DNA from: Rikenellaceae bacterium
GTDB taxonomy: Bacteria > Bacteroidota > Bacteroidia > Bacteroidales > UBA932
Assembly (NCBI GenBank): GCA_900769735.1
Contig: CAAGHY010000161.1
Coordinates: 1-34,420, forward strand
DNA: 34,420 nucleotides
Direction: 5' to 3'
The notes beneath the pieces were generated by a model that searched no databases, was not told the origin of the DNA, and saw only the letters and a list, made by a program, of their open reading frames with translations. The position numbers were made by a program, and so were the translations under genes. Numbering within the stretch: the first letter of the stretch is position 1; every line of letters begins with the position of its first letter. Shown one piece after another: positions 6,852 to 15,294 of this stretch.

Positions 6852-7964
6852 TTATTGCCAAGTTATTGTTTGTTTAATTTCAGTTATAAATGTACCGGAG
6901 GTCGTCAACAGTCTTGCCGTACATTGGTAAGATTGCCCCGCAGTTGGCACAACTGGCAAGTCGGTAAATTGTACAAGCGGAGCAAGTGTTGAGCCTGCGG
7001 CCATGGAAAACGTTTTAGTCTTACTTCCAGCATTGCCGAACTGAAGCACAACATTATATGTAGTTGCAACAGAAGGTGCTTCTATACATGTAAATGATAC
7101 ATTAACATTACTACCAAATTGCACAATTGAATTACCTTCCCACTTTCCATACGTCTGCGGCAACAGAACAAACGAGACATTACGCCCTACCACTCCAGGT
7201 ATTGATACAGCTACTTTGCCCATTGAAACACCCGTCACATCGCGCCATTGTGTTTTTATGTCATAGTTGGCATTGTCAAGATCAGCCAAGAAGAATGTAA
7301 CCTTACGTGATTTCTGTGATTGCAATACATCCGGCAGAGCAGGACAAGAAAACGCGGAACACTTGCGGTTATTATAGTATATCGGTCTAACAGACTCCCC
7401 TGCATCAAAGTTTACCATTGCCCTTGCATAACCATCTATCGCAACACACAGATACCAACTCTTGAGATTTCCGCTGCCGTTGACACATTGCAGTATATCC
7501 ACCCCCGTTGTGTTATTACTATCATTCCACGCCAGATAACACTCCAGGGGATAAAGGTTGTTGTAGTATGCCACCCCATCATCCATCTGACCACTAGAGC
7601 CGGTCATTGTCGGCTCCGCATAGTGGTGATAGCCTGCAAAGTCTCGCACCCTATAAGGAGAACGCCCAATACCTCCGGTAGGTCTATCAACATAATCCCA
7701 AGTAGCATTATGTATGTTAGCCCAGCTGACAGAGCCGGCTTTCAAGCCCCAAAACACATCCGGCTTATTACCGCGCGGGTCCTGCTTTCTGGCGGCAGCG
7801 GAAAGCTCGCTGTTTATTGCCCTATCCAGAGGCTTGCAATTAGCCCATTTTTCAATATTGGTTGATAAGCACAACCCTTTTATCTTGGTTGTAGATTCTC
7901 CAAGACATTCGGCTATTTCCTTGCGTGTTATCCGCCCTGTTAATTTCCCATTGCTTAGTGTCAT
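6852..7964 (-). CDS. Phage tail structural protein
   Basis: 370 residues with a clear AGGAGG ribosome site 7 bases before the ATG. The N-terminus (LSNGKLTGRITRKEIAECLG) looks like a small helical tail-attachment part. The middle is rich in aromatic residues and the C-terminal 130 residues look like two beta-sandwich (Ig-like) domains. I know similar proteins only as unnamed structural genes next to fibres in Bacteroides siphophages. It lies between the tail hub gene and the fibre, so a baseplate or fibre connector role is likely. No enzyme motif is visible. Confidence 0.65.
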   Translation of the reverse strand: MTLSNGKLTGRITRKEIAECLGESTTKIKGLCLSTNIEKWANCKPLDRAINSELSAAARKQDPRGNKPDVFWGLKAGSVSWANIHNATWDYVDRPTGGIGRSPYRVRDFAGYHHYAEPTMTGSSGQMDDGVAYYNNLYPLECYLAWNDSNNTTGVDILQCVNGSGNLKSWYLCVAIDGYARAMVNFDAGESVRPIYYNNRKCSAFSCPALPDVLQSQKSRKVTFFLADLDNANYDIKTQWRDVTGVSMGKVAVSIPGVVGRNVSFVLLPQTYGKWEGNSIVQFGSNVNVSFTCIEAPSVATTYNVVLQFGNAGSKTKTFSMAAGSTLAPLVQFTDLPVVPTAGQSYQCTARLLTTSGTFITEIKQTITWQ

Positions 7965-7975
7965 ATCTTTTCCTC

Positions 7976-10552
7976 CTAGTCTCCAAACGCTCCCTCTTGT
8001 TCACCAATAATGTTATATCTTGTTCTAACAGCATCTTCAGAAGCATCATAATACCATAGATCTTCCAGCGCCGCAATTCTGTCACCAAAGCCGCCCACCA
8101 AGTCTTGCAAATCAGATAATACGTTGGATAAATTGTTAACCCTCGTTAATAAGTTAGTTACAGCTGTTTGCAAACTATCAACCTTGCTGCTTGCATTACT
8201 TGCTAACGTTTTGGCACTCTCTGCAACATCCACAACGTCCGCAACTGTATCAACCGCATCTATTACATCCTCCTGTAACTCTTCAAGGGCCTGTTTTGTT
8301 GCATACAAGTCACTTGCAACCGATTGTGTGATATAGCTGTTATTATCCAGATATTCCTTCAGCTTAGCTTCGTTAAGGCCAAGTTTTGACGTACTTATTT
8401 TTTTGGCAGATGTATTGCCTAATTTATCAATAAGCAAGTAAGCATCTTGTGCATCCGTATCAGTTGCTGTATCCAATTCATACACTCTTTTGGCATTCCC
8501 CGCCTCCTCAGAGTATTGCAATACTGTATTATTTCCTCCGCTAATAGTAGCACCGCCACCGGTTACAATCTCGCTATCAATCTCGGTAAAACTTGCTGTT
8601 TCATAAGGCTCCACCTCCTGCATAGCAGTAATGTTCATCTCATTTGATATGATATTCAAAGAGCAGTTATATGGATAGTATGTTTTTTCCTCACGCACAA
8701 GGAGGCGGTTGAACATCAAAGGTTCTTTGTCAAGATTCTTGATAGTTCCGGAAAGCCTGTTGTAGTTGTCTTTGTTAAAATGGATTATCTCCCTACCTAC
8801 CAACTCCAAGAGGTTATATTTTTGGCCTTCCGCATTGCGCTGGAAGCCATATAACTCTGAACCATCGGCTTTAAAAAGACCTCCGGCATAAGCATTGATA
8901 CCGCCACGATCCAATGGCACCTCTCCAAAGATGTAATCTTGTGAGCCTTTGACATTGTGCAGCTCGTTAATCTGTACAGCCGTATCTTGGCCGGTTGCTA
9001 TATCGCCATTATCAAAAGTATATGTAACGCCATCTATGTATGCAAAGAACTTATCAAAATTTGGACTATGACTTACATTTAAACCTGTTTCTGCACTAAA
9101 ATTATAATCAACTACATAATAGCCATATATTCTAAGTTCCAATACTCCATCATACGGAATAGTGTTGGCAACAATTGTCAATTCTTTTTCTGTCGGTCTT
9201 GAGCCTACAGGGTAAGAACCGGAACCCTCTTGAGCTTGAAAATCATCAAGAGAAACCTTGTCAAGTGTAAAGTTGAGATATTCTCCTCCTCCCGTTCCGT
9301 TATCCTCAATCCAATCCTCACGCATTACATAAGTCTTATTATCCGTTGCGTGTAAGAATAGATTAAACCTCATACCTATTTGCAGAAAATCCCCAGGCTT
9401 TCTAATACCGCCTAAGAATGGATCATACAACCTCAATTGCAATGGGTAAGGCTTAACACCTCCGTATGGGTAAAGAATTGTATTCATAGCCTTAAACTTG
9501 ACTGTTAAAGGCTTTTGAGAAGTAAGGATGTTGGTGCTCCAGCTCATATAAGTAGTTGCCGGATTATCCTTGCTTATTGCAGAAAATATAATCTTCTCCC
9601 CAAATGAAGAATTATAAAAGGCAGGATCAGTTGTATACATCTCCCTTGCCACTCCCCAATTGTTAGGGGTGTAATATCTTACTTCGTGGCCGTAATAATC
9701 ACCCGGGGTTTGAATTGTTTGGCTCTTTACAAATGAAAGGTTATCACTTCTTAGCCACCCCTCAAAGAAATTCTCCCTCAATCCATAGTCCTGCGACTGA
9801 CTTAACTGCCTCCAAGCTGGCGCAATCTCTCTGTATCCACTTGAATGAATAAAATTAAACGCCTGTGTTGGGTAATATTCGGGGATTTGGGAAAGGTCAA
9901 GCACCGCAATGGTGTTATTATCCACCCAACGCATTTGAAGCCCCAAATCGTGCAAAATGGTCTCCAATGCCTCGCCCCAAGACATCTCTTTCAGCAGTAA
10001 TGTGCTTATTGTTGCATCAATGGCAAGGATGCCCTCTGCTGTCTGCTTCTGCGAAACAAAAGAAAGGCTCATAGGATAGTCCGCAGCTATCTTACGGAAT
10101 GCAGACTGAATAAGCTCCCTTACTGTGATGCTGCTTGCAGTCAAATCAAAGTCCACATCGTTAAGATAACCGATATTATCCCTTGCCGATATGCTGATAG
10201 GAGTACGGTATGTAAGATTCTCAGCAAAGAAGTCCGGTGTAATATAACCACTCCAACGGGTTACATACGCACCTGTTCCCATCTTTGTGCTTACAACAAC
10301 CTTGTAGTTGGTTGCATCTGGAGTAAAGAAATCATCGTAAGCTATCTGTTCTGTATCAATGATCTCAAAAGAACAAACACTTTTCCCGACAGGTGATGTA
10401 ATCTCACTTAGATTCTCCAATGAAATAGTAAGAGAATTAGCTGCCAATGCCCCAATTTCAATCTGTGAGCCACTATAACCTTTGCGGAATATTTCCACCT
10501 TACAATGACCGTATTCGGTCTGTATCTCCTTAAAAAGCCACAATCCGTACAT
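7976..10552 (-). CDS. Tail tip / baseplate hub protein (Tal-like)
   Basis: 858 residues, located directly after the tape measure gene, which is where siphophages encode distal tail and tail-associated proteins. The first 400 residues have the pattern of a distal tail / hub protein: repeated beta strands, a TRWSGYITPDFF motif and ISARDNIGYL, with a later domain carrying a WGEALETILHDLGL helix. The C-terminal 170 residues contain a coiled coil (about 745-840). It is likely to close the tail tube and hold the fibres. The ATG is preceded by AAGGAGAT. Confidence 0.75.
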   Translation of the reverse strand: MYGLWLFKEIQTEYGHCKVEIFRKGYSGSQIEIGALAANSLTISLENLSEITSPVGKSVCSFEIIDTEQIAYDDFFTPDATNYKVVVSTKMGTGAYVTRWSGYITPDFFAENLTYRTPISISARDNIGYLNDVDFDLTASSITVRELIQSAFRKIAADYPMSLSFVSQKQTAEGILAIDATISTLLLKEMSWGEALETILHDLGLQMRWVDNNTIAVLDLSQIPEYYPTQAFNFIHSSGYREIAPAWRQLSQSQDYGLRENFFEGWLRSDNLSFVKSQTIQTPGDYYGHEVRYYTPNNWGVAREMYTTDPAFYNSSFGEKIIFSAISKDNPATTYMSWSTNILTSQKPLTVKFKAMNTILYPYGGVKPYPLQLRLYDPFLGGIRKPGDFLQIGMRFNLFLHATDNKTYVMREDWIEDNGTGGGEYLNFTLDKVSLDDFQAQEGSGSYPVGSRPTEKELTIVANTIPYDGVLELRIYGYYVVDYNFSAETGLNVSHSPNFDKFFAYIDGVTYTFDNGDIATGQDTAVQINELHNVKGSQDYIFGEVPLDRGGINAYAGGLFKADGSELYGFQRNAEGQKYNLLELVGREIIHFNKDNYNRLSGTIKNLDKEPLMFNRLLVREEKTYYPYNCSLNIISNEMNITAMQEVEPYETASFTEIDSEIVTGGGATISGGNNTVLQYSEEAGNAKRVYELDTATDTDAQDAYLLIDKLGNTSAKKISTSKLGLNEAKLKEYLDNNSYITQSVASDLYATKQALEELQEDVIDAVDTVADVVDVAESAKTLASNASSKVDSLQTAVTNLLTRVNNLSNVLSDLQDLVGGFGDRIAALEDLWYYDASEDAVRTRYNIIGEQEGAFGD

Positions 10553-10554
10553 TT

Positions 10555-12297
10555 TTATCTCCTTCTCTTATTTTGTGTTCTCTCTATTGACAACAATATA
10601 TTCTCACCTTTCAGCTCTGTGGTAAGTGTGAAATCGTTAGCAGCCTGGTAATTTGCTGAGTTTACTCCGTATCCTCCTGAGTAGCTTGTAACAACAGTAT
10701 TGGCATATCCTCCGGCTCCCGTTGGGTTGTTTCCAATAGCCGCAAGACCGGCTTTTGCTGCCAAACCTACTGCTATCAATGTGGCACCGCCAACAATACC
10801 GGCTCCTGCATCCAATTTTGTTAAAGCATCTCTAAATGCCTGTACAGCTTTACCGGTTGTCAAAATCATTATACCCGCAGAAATGGCCGCATCCGCAAGC
10901 GGTGTCAGTAAGGCTTTAACCACATTACCCGCATTTGCTCCTTCCACTCCGGCAATGACATTGGCAAGCTCTGTAAGGCTATTGCTTATTCCAGATGTGA
11001 GAGCATTGGCCAACATCTGTGCTGCCTCTGTCAGCCTGTTCTGCTGCTCCATTGTAATCTCTGCCAATGCTGCGCCCTTTGCGGTCCATTGCTTTTGCGC
11101 CTCATCAAGCATTGCAGAGCCTTTGTCAATATTCTGTTTCAGGTATTCAGTATCAAACAACCCCTCCAAACCGCTATTCATTTCCGGAATAGGTGTCATT
11201 TTCTCGTTGCGATACTTCCTGTATTCCTCTGTAGTCATTTGAAGGACTTTCAGCCTTTCCTTCATCGCAGCAATCTCATCGTTAAGCTGCCTTATCTCAT
11301 CCTCATTTGCTGAAAGGTCTCTATCCTTCTCTTTTAATTCAATCTGCTCCTTTAGATATGTAATGATTTGGCTTCTGCGTTTAGCTTCTTCTGCGGCTCT
11401 TAATTTAGCGGCTTCTGCTGCTTTTTTAGCAGCTTCTTCCTCCGCTTTAATCATTTCTGCAGTCTTAGGTTCAGGCCCCATTGGAGTCTCATCGTACTCC
11501 TTTTGTAAGGCAGCCTTAGCCATTGGGTTGGTAGGATTAAACAAAGTGTAAATCTTTCCAAATAAGCTCAAATCCTCATTATTGAACACTCTTGTATAAA
11601 ATCCAAGAGCATCTGTTGCCCAACCTTTTAACTTATTCCAAGTGCCTTTTGTTGCTTCTCCAAATGCTAACTGAAAATTAGTCCACGCAGCTGTAAGCCT
11701 TCCTGTTGCTTGTGTCGTCTCATCCACAACTGCTGCACCCTCGCCCATCTGTTCCTTGATAATCTTCCCGACAGCCTCTGCCATTGAAGCACCATCCTTC
11801 ATATTATCGCGGATTTCTGCGGCAGAGATTCCCAAGTTGTCAAGAATCATAACGGACTGCCTTCCCAATCCGGTAATAATGGAATCTACAAGGTAGTCTA
11901 CAGATTGCCCCATTTCGTTAGCCCTCTTGGTTGCAAATTGCAAATAGGTTGCTAATTGGTCTAATGGTATTTTGAAATTCTTGGCTTGTACGGCTCTCTG
12001 CATCAACTGTAAATCATCAACCGTACCCATTGTAGCTCGCCTTAGATCTGCGAGCAGATTTGGATTATTAAGAGCCTCAAAAGCCCTCCTTACTCCGGTG
12101 GCTTTATTGGTTAATTCTGCGGTTCTATGGGTAAATGCAACTATCTCCTTAACAGAGAATGCTGCCGCCATTATACCGCCCAATTTGCTCATATAATTGG
12201 CAAATCCGCTTACCTTCTTTTTGGAATCATCCAAGCCTTTATTCAAGCCCTCATTTCTAAGGCCCAACTTAACCCATAACTCGCCAAGTATTCCCAT
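10555..12297 (-). CDS. Tape measure protein
   Basis: 580 residues. The N-terminus (LWVKLGLRNEGLNKGLDDSKKK) is typical of tape measure proteins. A long helical region, an Ala/Lys/Glu-rich coiled coil at about 275-345 and a hydrophobic Ala/Gly-rich region at about 440-540 follow. It sits directly after the tail chaperone genes, its usual place. It sets tail length; using the usual 0.15 nm per residue, the tail would be roughly 85-90 nm, which is inference. The ribosome site is GGAGGAG. Confidence 0.88.
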   Translation of the reverse strand: MGILGELWVKLGLRNEGLNKGLDDSKKKVSGFANYMSKLGGIMAAAFSVKEIVAFTHRTAELTNKATGVRRAFEALNNPNLLADLRRATMGTVDDLQLMQRAVQAKNFKIPLDQLATYLQFATKRANEMGQSVDYLVDSIITGLGRQSVMILDNLGISAAEIRDNMKDGASMAEAVGKIIKEQMGEGAAVVDETTQATGRLTAAWTNFQLAFGEATKGTWNKLKGWATDALGFYTRVFNNEDLSLFGKIYTLFNPTNPMAKAALQKEYDETPMGPEPKTAEMIKAEEEAAKKAAEAAKLRAAEEAKRRSQIITYLKEQIELKEKDRDLSANEDEIRQLNDEIAAMKERLKVLQMTTEEYRKYRNEKMTPIPEMNSGLEGLFDTEYLKQNIDKGSAMLDEAQKQWTAKGAALAEITMEQQNRLTEAAQMLANALTSGISNSLTELANVIAGVEGANAGNVVKALLTPLADAAISAGIMILTTGKAVQAFRDALTKLDAGAGIVGGATLIAVGLAAKAGLAAIGNNPTGAGGYANTVVTSYSGGYGVNSANYQAANDFTLTTELKGENILLSIERTQNKRRR

Positions 12298-12300
12298 TGT

Positions 12301-12684
12301 TTAACTCCTCCGTACCCTTTTGATAATTCCAAATAGTTCTTGCTCCTCGCTCTGTGTGAGCTTTTGATTCATCGGTTTACAAGCTGGAGCCTTCTTGTCA
12401 CCTGGTAGAGGCCAAAAAGCCTCTGCTGTAGTCTTCTTCGCTGAGGCTTTAATATTGCTGTGTAAATGTATTTGCCACGCAATAAACCTCGCCTCTCTCA
12501 TACCCTGTAATAATCTCTCCTCATAGCCTTTATTGTAGGCTCTCCACTCAACGAAAGTAACGTTGTAACATTCTTTCTCTCTCAGCCTGATTTCTCCTAT
12601 CAGGAAATTTTGAATATCCGCCCAATCCTTTTCCAAATGGAGGTCTTCGTCTGCATTTGGGCTTGTGTTTGGGTTGGGGTTGTC
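12301..12684 (-). CDS. Tail assembly chaperone, frameshift extension (T part)
   Basis: This frame has no suitable ATG at its start; its first in-frame initiation-type codon is a TTG at 12636. It is open upstream without a stop through 12684 to the run of ten A. Relative to the gene at 12600-13025 it is the -1 frame, so slipping back one base at the A-run gives a fusion protein of about 240 residues, as in the G/GT system of lambda. The extension (about 127 residues) has a Pro/Asn-rich linker, then a helical charged domain. Coordinates give the extension only. The fusion is expected to bind the tape measure protein during tail assembly. Confidence 0.65.
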   Translation of the reverse strand, partial: DNPNPNTSPNADEDLHLEKDWADIQNFLIGEIRLREKECYNVTFVEWRAYNKGYEERLLQGMREARFIAWQIHLHSNIKASAKKTTAEAFWPLPGDKKAPACKPMNQKLTQSEEQELFGIIKRVRRS

Positions 12685-13025
12685 TTTTTTTTTTCAAGCT
12701 CCAGCTCTTGGCCGGTAATGAACTTGTAACATAGTTTGAGCTGCTTTGCAAACGCCTCCGGCTCCTGTTCGCTCCAAACTACAAAGTCCATGTATTTTGC
12801 CCTCTCAGGGTTGTATGTAGGCTCATCTATCTGCCTTACCTCAATGGCATTCAAGTAAGCTGCATACATCATTCTGAGCATTGCATCGGTAACCTCGTGC
12901 CAAGTAGCACCCTTCCCGATAACTATTTGCTGCTTCCTGTCATGCAAAATTTTGTAAATGGAGACGGTATAAAGCAACTCCGTCTCCACTCCATTTATGC
13001 TAACTATTTGTAAAGGCCTATCCAT
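12600..13025 (-). CDS. Tail assembly chaperone (G part)
   Basis: 141 residues; its ATG overlaps the stop of the major tail protein gene (TAATG). It lies between major tail protein and tape measure, where siphophages encode the short tail chaperone. The N-terminal domain is compact, with helices around YKFITGQELELEKKK; the end after the A-run is a low-complexity Thr/Gln tail, as expected for the unshifted product. It would be the abundant form, with a small share shifting into the longer fusion. Confidence 0.75.
   Translation of the reverse strand: MDRPLQIVSINGVETELLYTVSIYKILHDRKQQIVIGKGATWHEVTDAMLRMMYAAYLNAIEVRQIDEPTYNPERAKYMDFVVWSEQEPEAFAKQLKLCYKFITGQELELEKKKTTPTQTQAQMQTKTSIWKRIGRIFKIS
12685..12694 (-). 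promoter_or_regulatory. Slippery A10 run, programmed frameshift candidate
   Basis: Ten consecutive A on the minus strand lie in the codons GAA AAA AAA AAG. A -1 shift here moves reading from the chaperone gene into the open frame of 12301-12684. A homopolymer could act through ribosome slippage or through RNA polymerase slippage. Confidence 0.65.
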
Positions 13026-13441
13026 TATTCCGCTGGATAAATTGGGGTTGGTTTTCCATTACCTGTTAGGGTTACACTTCTTGACGCAACACTGTTGACA
13101 TCTCCTGTGTTATCCACACTTGCAACCCATACCTCACCGGCAATACCATCGCTCTGCTGATTTTCCTTTAGAATACCGATAAATACAGTTAGCTTCTGTC
13201 CTTGTGTCAATGCTTTGACAAACTCAATCTGCTTTGAAGTAGCTGAATTATCAAGGTTAAGAGCAAGTGAAGCACTCCAAGACTTACCGCCTGAAATGTA
13301 TTCTTTCCACTGAGCCATTTTATCAGTTACCTCCAGAAGATCATCGTTTAAATTGTAACCCGCAGAGGTCTGGCCAACAACATAAGTATTGGTCTCTTCG
13401 TTTACCAAATAAAGCTTAATCTCACTTCCATTGTGTGACAT
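13025..13441 (-). CDS. Major tail protein (tail tube)
   Basis: 138 residues, similar to the TP901-1 family of major tail proteins. It has an N-terminal NGSEIKLYL strand, a WKEYISGGKSWSASLALNLD segment and a C-terminal SVTLTGNGKP strand, the usual tube fold landmarks. It follows the tail completion genes and is coupled to the chaperone by a one-base overlap. It should form the hexameric rings of a long noncontractile tail. No sheath gene is present, which supports the siphovirus morphology. Confidence 0.82.
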   Translation of the reverse strand: MSHNGSEIKLYLVNEETNTYVVGQTSAGYNLNDDLLEVTDKMAQWKEYISGGKSWSASLALNLDNSATSKQIEFVKALTQGQKLTVFIGILKENQQSDGIAGEVWVASVDNTGDVNSVASRSVTLTGNGKPTPIYPAE

Positions 13442-13443
13442 AT

Positions 13444-13824
13444 CTATACTGTTTTAATTGTTACTACTAATCTGTTTAACTGTCTGTAAAGGACTACATT
13501 GTTGTTATCCTGTTCCTCTATCTCCTCAGAGCCATCGGGAACCACTGAGATTATTCTTGCTCTGTCTACCGTTGGCGGGCTATCGCACAACCCCTGCGCT
13601 ATGGTATCCGCCATCGTTACCGCCTCATCGTAGCTTTTGTTACTGTACGCCTCCACAATGAAGGAAATTTCCCTTACGGCATCCTCCTTGTCTATCGGGG
13701 CATTCTCAATCCAGCTATGGAGGTCAATTTTGGGGTACTTTACCCCCTTATTTATCCATTGTGGATTTACCCCTTGAACGTATGCAACAACCGCCTTAAA
13801 AAGGCTCTTTTTCAAATATCTCAT
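13444..13824 (-). CDS. Tail completion / terminator protein
   Basis: 126 residues, gpU/DUF3168-like by position and pattern: helix at the N-terminus, a FIVEAYSNKSYDEAVTMADTI helix-loop and C-terminal strands (VVLYRQLNRLVVTIK). It lies between the HK97 gp10-like gene and the major tail protein, where the tail terminator is encoded in HK97-like phages. It overlaps the upstream gene by 4 bp (ATGA type). It would cap the tail tube at the head end. Confidence 0.65.
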   Translation of the reverse strand: MRYLKKSLFKAVVAYVQGVNPQWINKGVKYPKIDLHSWIENAPIDKEDAVREISFIVEAYSNKSYDEAVTMADTIAQGLCDSPPTVDRARIISVVPDGSEEIEEQDNNNVVLYRQLNRLVVTIKTV

Positions 13825-14330
13825 CGTATGTAGTCTTTGTTCATTATCTTGCTTGCTCCCTTGCGTATCACTTGTTCATACAGCCTTTTCTTCTTCTCAA
13901 AAGCTGGCCTCAAAAAAGGATGAGGCTTTGAACCTTTTGTTCCTAGGCTCCGTTGAATAAGGAAAGCTATGCTCCTTGCCTCCTTGTCATCGGCTGCCAT
14001 ATGCCGCACTCTCACCCATTCGTAAATAAAGCGGAAAGGCGGCCATTTACCGGCTCTGCGGCCAAACTCCACATAATAGGCATACATCGTAGGGAATCCC
14101 GCCAAAATGGTGTTATCTGCCCCCTCTTTTACAGCACCGCTATTGATAAGTAATGCGGTTGCCACGTTTCTGCCCCTTCTGAGAGCTGTCTGCGCTTGTG
14201 AGATTATCCGCTGTCCCAAGTTTGCAAGTGCTTGTTTGCACACAAGGTTCAGCTCCCTTGCAAACTCGTCAAAGTTCATATTGAGCCTTTGAAGGCTCTT
14301 CTGGTCTATCTCTATGGGATTGCGGTTCAT
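13821..14330 (-). CDS. HK97 gp10-like neck/tail component
   Basis: 169 residues. The N-terminal helix (FDEFARELNLVCKQALANLGQRI), a YAYYVEFGRRAGKWPPF motif and a PHPFLRPAFEKKK motif are the family hallmarks of the HK97 gp10 group. These proteins sit at the head-tail junction. It shares a base with the stop of the gene before and overlaps the next by 4 bp. Confidence 0.82.
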   Translation of the reverse strand: MNRNPIEIDQKSLQRLNMNFDEFARELNLVCKQALANLGQRIISQAQTALRRGRNVATALLINSGAVKEGADNTILAGFPTMYAYYVEFGRRAGKWPPFRFIYEWVRVRHMAADDKEARSIAFLIQRSLGTKGSKPHPFLRPAFEKKKRLYEQVIRKGASKIMNKDYIR

Positions 14331-14647
14331 TATTCAGCCCTCTGTGCGTATATAACAAGTTCGCGGCTCTGCTGGTTTACATTTTCTGTGGACTGCACCA
14401 CATACTCATTACCCTTCCACCTTACAGCATTGAAAGCCTTGTCGGTGTACCGGATGGTAAACCTGTAAGCCTCCTGCCTTGCATTGGCATTCTCCACCCT
14501 TACCCTGCTGTTGCCGGTTTGGATGACATTGGCAAAGGTGTCAAGCACATCCTGCTTGGATGAGTTAACCTCCTTGCCAAATTCATCCTGGGTGGTTGCG
14601 AACAAAACAAGAGTAATTCTGTCTTTATATTTCCTGGCTGTAAGCAT
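14330..14647 (-). CDS. Head-tail adaptor protein
   Basis: The ATG at 14647 follows the TGA of the upstream gene (TGATATG). The longer frame would start with TTG inside that gene, so I reject it. The product has 105 residues, a small beta-barrel-like pattern with DRITLVLF and FTIRYTDKAFNAVRWKGNEY strands, typical of the SPP1 gp16 / phage head-tail adaptor family. It would connect the portal-connector ring to the tail. Confidence 0.78.
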   Translation of the reverse strand: MLTARKYKDRITLVLFATTQDEFGKEVNSSKQDVLDTFANVIQTGNSRVRVENANARQEAYRFTIRYTDKAFNAVRWKGNEYVVQSTENVNQQSRELVIYAQRAE

Positions 14648-14648
14648 A

Positions 14649-15095
14649 TCAAATAACGGGATAGTTTCGTAAAACCTTTGCAATCATATCCGGCTGCCCG
14701 TCATAATTGGCTGCCGCTACCTGGTACACCAACAGCGCATATTGCTCCACATCATCTGCGGGTGTGCAATCGTAGGAAATCTTTACCGAAGCGGCTTCTG
14801 AGAGAGTGATGCAATTGCCACTCTGCTCAAAGCTCACTTCGTTGCCTTTGTAGTCCCTTACGCGGATATTGGATTGATCCGAAAGAAATATCATGAAATC
14901 AGTACCAGCTTGTGGCTGCTCCTGAAGAACCGAACAAGGTACAAGGGCCTTATCAAGATACTCCTGCACATATAGAGTTGCCGCTTTGAGCAACACAACA
15001 AGCTCCGCATCGTTGGAATTATCCACAATGCGAAGGTGTTCTTTCAACCCTCCAAGTGTAATGCTGCCGCCTTGCTGATACTTTGTGTATTTCAT
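14649..15095 (-). CDS. Head-tail connector, gp6-like
   Basis: 148 residues. The start (GGLKEHLRIVDNSNDAELVVLLKAATLYVQEYL) is the family signature of HK97 gp6/SPP1 gp15-type connector proteins, which form a ring under the portal. A beta-rich middle and a helical end (EQYALLVYQVAAANYD) complete the fold. It lies directly after the capsid gene cluster, as usual. Confidence 0.8.
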   Translation of the reverse strand: MKYTKYQQGGSITLGGLKEHLRIVDNSNDAELVVLLKAATLYVQEYLDKALVPCSVLQEQPQAGTDFMIFLSDQSNIRVRDYKGNEVSFEQSGNCITLSEAASVKISYDCTPADDVEQYALLVYQVAAANYDGQPDMIAKVLRNYPVI

Positions 15096-15096
15096 A

Positions 15097-15291
15097 TTAT
15101 TCCTCGTTTGTTGTAACCTCTTTCCAATATCCTTTCTTAATCATTTGTTTAGCCACCTTATAAGGCTTGAGAGTTTGGTAACCCTTATCCAACCCATCGT
15201 GAGGCTTCACAACCTCAATCAACACTTTATCAGGGTTACCAATTATTTCAGCTTTATTCTCGTAGGTAGCTTTATCTGCCTTGCGAGCCAT
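15097..15291 (-). CDS. Small unknown head gene
   Basis: 64 residues, basic, with an Ala-Lys-rich N-terminus and a short LKPYKVAKQMIKKGYWKEV end. It sits between the major capsid and connector genes. Similar small genes there can encode head fibres or decoration proteins, but I see nothing that decides its function. Confidence 0.65.
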   Translation of the reverse strand: MARKADKATYENKAEIIGNPDKVLIEVVKPHDGLDKGYQTLKPYKVAKQMIKKGYWKEVTTNEE

Positions 15292-15294
15292 AGC

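Noticed and set aside
12548..12751. 67-residue frame overlapping the chaperone genes
   Set aside because: It is the +1 frame at the A10 run, very basic and short; the -1 frame gives the expected longer extension.
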